Assembly (NCBI GenBank): GCA_037893225.1
Contig: JAZGUH010000379.1
Coordinates: 439,001 to 503,000 of the forward strand
From: Hippasteria phrygiana
Taxonomy: Eukaryota; Echinodermata; Asteroidea; Valvatida; Goniasteridae
DNA length: 64,000 bases
Direction of reading: 5' to 3'
The notes under the pieces are model-generated. The model was given only the letters and a program-made list of their open reading frames with translations. It did not search any database and was not told the origin of the DNA. A program made the position numbers and the translations under genes. Shown here piece by piece: positions 61,699-64,000 of the stretch (its first letter is position 1; each line of letters begins with the position of its first letter).

Positions 61699-62407
61699 CA
61701 GTGGAACGCTGCTATAACGAACACCGCTTTACCGAACATTCGGCTATAACGAACACCATCCTTGGCTCCCAAATTTTGTGTACAAAACTAACCGAACAAC
61801 AGACGGCCGCAGCTTTATGTTAACCCTAACAGCCCAAGGCTTTTTACTAGAATCCTTCCCTAACCACACAAACTCCAACACTGTGTAGTAAACCAATGGC
61901 ACATTCTTTGTACTTAGACAAAATCAGGGCATCAAGTCCCATGCAAAGTGATGGTGCCAAGGCTCTACAGTACCCAATCACACAAAATTCAACACAAATG
62001 GGGTGTTGGATTTTGGCAGGTTAGGGATTGTTAGGGTTAAAGAGTGACAGGTGGCTATTATTTCCCCAAGGAATAGAAGGGAAAAGCCAACTGTTGCTTT
62101 AGAATTCGGTAAGCTTAAAAAGTATGAACATGTAATTAAATGATTCAATGGGCAGCACATGTTCAAAGTCGTCCTAAAGTAACCGCCAGGGCGTGCATAG
62201 TGACGTGCTGCCAAGATGAATTGGACAGTAGTTTCATACACTGACAATGGTCAAAAGAGGGCGCACTTCAAATACGACGCAGAGGGTGCTATTTAAAAGA
62301 ACGGACGCCATGTTGGGGCATTTGGCAGAAAATCGCTATAATGAATGATTGCTATAACGAACAAAATCTGTGGATCCCGCGATGTTCGTCATAGCGGCGT
62401 TCCACTG
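61699..62407. mobile_element. Tigger/pogo-like element with nested TTAA MITE
   Basis: CAGTGGAACGCTGCTATAAC at the left and GCGGCGTTCCACTG at the right, bounded by TA. Repeated GCTATAACGAACA motifs near both ends. Contains the 61820-62040 element. No transposase frame. Confidence 0.87.
61820..62040 (-). mobile_element. TTAA-flanked MITE, CCCTAAC family, copy 3
   Basis: Reverse-orientation copy of the 9460-9679 element, 221 bp, TTAA on both sides, with matching interior blocks. Confidence 0.9.
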
Positions 62408-63986
62408 TATTTATTGTACTGTATGCCCAGAGCTTTACTTACTGCATTAGAACCATGTGGAAACAAGGGTGCATTTACAAATAGTTTAAACTTTTATAGG
62501 GTATCGCTAATGTTGCCAATGTTTTCAATGTTGTTAGCCTGGTGCTGCGTAATGTATTCCTCATGAGTTTGTGTCATAGCATATTCAGTTGTAATTCTGT
62601 GATAGATGATGTATATGGAAGTGTCAAATAAATCCCATAAAAACAAACTCAAACCTTAAACCCAAGATTTCTCAGTGCAACAAAGTACGACAAATTTACA
62701 CTTCGATCGTTTCTGTGGGATACGTAAGTCATTTTTTTAAGTTGACAACTGCTAAAAATTGGCATCTACACACCAACTTACAACTTATATAAATTTTTTT
62801 GGTTAAAAAAGGCCCAAGAGAAACATTGTATATTTAACAATGTGTGTCGAAGATGTTTAGTCATCTGCTTGTAATAAAAAGGTGATATAATATTCTATGG
62901 TTAGAAAAAATGTGTTAGTAAAAATTTCAGTTTTTCAAGGGTATTCTCAAGAATTTTTATCAGTACCGTAATTTTCGGAATATAGGCCGCAGCTTATACG
63001 TTGGTTCTCACGCTGAAAAATTATACTCCGGGTGGCTTATACGGCAACATTTAAAGAATAAAATCAGTCACACAGGGTTTGAAATTCATGACGGCCAAGG
63101 TGGCCAGTGCCGTCGATGCCCTTTTAGATGCCGTGATGCCCCTTGTAAAAATGCACTATTCACAGCCAGTTGTGCTGTGCCCCATTAATACTTTGGCCGT
63201 TGTGCCCTTCTTGCCGAACCAAGCCCTCAATTTTTCAATACCAAACCGTTGCCGGATCCTACAAAACGGCACTTTTCGATCGCGCTGGTAATTGCCCGTG
63301 CCTGTGATGAGCAATCGCGCCAGCTAGCCGGCCGGGGCGATCACGCTAGCCCGCACGGCCTGTGCGTTCCATGTAAAGACCTTCACAAAAACCTCGATTC
63401 CCCAAGCAGACTGGTTCCCGTCCGTGCATTATTTTTCTTCTTCCTCACTGGGGCGGGAACCAGTCACAGCCTAAAAACAAGCTCTGAATCCGCGGCCGAA
63501 TCCACGGCTAGCTTTAGCCAGGTAGCTCTTACTACAGTAACCTGAACCCCCCAAAGCCGGCTAAGCCATGTGTGCGGTTTAGCGATGGTCCAGAGGGAGT
63601 AGCGTTGCCTGTTCAACTTAACACAACGAACTCCCCTCATGCAAACGATCGTGCATAGTGCATGTGTGCTGCGATGTACGTGCATTGATGACTCAGACAC
63701 GTGGAAACCGAAGCGTTTTCTGTTTGCGATTTATTCGACAATTATGCCTCGCATCGCTTAATTAATTAAAACGTTCCAGACAAATTGAACTCGACAAGTC
63801 GGCTATTAAGTGCAAGAATGACATGAATCATGATAAAACTCGTTTCTCCCCCACGGAACCAAACTCATTTTTACTGTGTGACTTAGAAAAGGAGATCGAC
63901 AATGTTGACGCTTTTTCCGCCAGCGATATAGCGCACCGTGATCTCCTGAATGGCCCGTGCAGGGCATGAACGCAACGTGGCCAGTG

Positions 63987-63997
63987 AAGATGGCGGC
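63987..63997 (+). promoter_or_regulatory. YY1-type motif at window end
   Basis: AAGATGGCGGC matches the YY1 consensus that often overlaps transcription or translation starts of housekeeping genes. An ATG at 63990 may begin a neighbouring gene, but only 11 bases follow. Confidence 0.3.
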
Positions 63998-64000
63998 AAC

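Larger units (their letters stand above)
61615..64000. other. right-end region, no exon identified
   Basis: After the Tigger-like element there is an AATAAA at 62627-62632, a hAT-like terminal sequence from about 62967 (ACCGTAATTTTCGGAATATA) and a GC-richer tract at 63270-63400. I find no exon continuing the zinc-binding module of the Ulp1-like gene. Confidence 0.5.

Overview
This window looks like nuclear DNA of an invertebrate deuterostome, probably an echinoderm. It is AT-rich, with intron-rich genes whose closest recognisable relatives are vertebrate genes (DCLRE1A/SNM1A, C6orf163). Introns and spacers are full of short DNA-transposon derivatives and ACATGT microsatellites. The species call is inference; no sequence here is species-diagnostic.

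Genes in order. (1) Minus strand, 10827 to 2191: a complete DCLRE1A/SNM1A DNA cross-link repair nuclease in 10 coding exons (1218 aa), with UBZ4 finger, a PIP-box-like motif and metallo-beta-lactamase/beta-CASP catalytic domain. (2) Plus strand, 18573 to 32089: a 7-exon gene for a 1361-aa protein with an N-terminal CCDC43-like (PWI-like) segment, a 1019-residue disordered exon and a C-terminal pair of CCCH zinc fingers. (3) Minus strand, 43741 to 41939: a 3-exon gene for an unrecognised 208-aa single-pass membrane protein. (4) Plus strand, 47256 to 49510: a coiled-coil C6orf163 homologue (at least 299 aa). (5) Plus strand, 54080 to 61614 and possibly beyond: a gene joining a Ulp1/C48-like cysteine-protease domain, two C2H2 fingers and the start of a further Cys-containing module.

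The spacers (1-2190, 10828-18572, 32090-41938, 43742-47255, 49511-54079, 61615-64000) contain no gene I can support and are largely transposon debris. Families with visible ends include: TTAA-flanked mini-elements (piggyBac/Kolobok-like target site); roughly 1-kb palindromic elements with 9-bp target duplications, one nested in the other (12031-14189); TA-flanked Tigger/pogo-like elements; a GTGACCCGC-ended family with 4-bp duplications; an element with an 8-bp duplication (46714-47101); and several foldback elements. Two copies of one host repeat form an empty-site/filled-site pair for a TTAA element, so its target duplication can be read directly. A 187-bp run of GGGTT units lies at 36894-37080.

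The five genes show no operon-like or pathway relationship; they are independent eukaryotic genes. Exon joins were placed by hand from splice sites, reading phase and remembered family similarity, and have no transcript support here.
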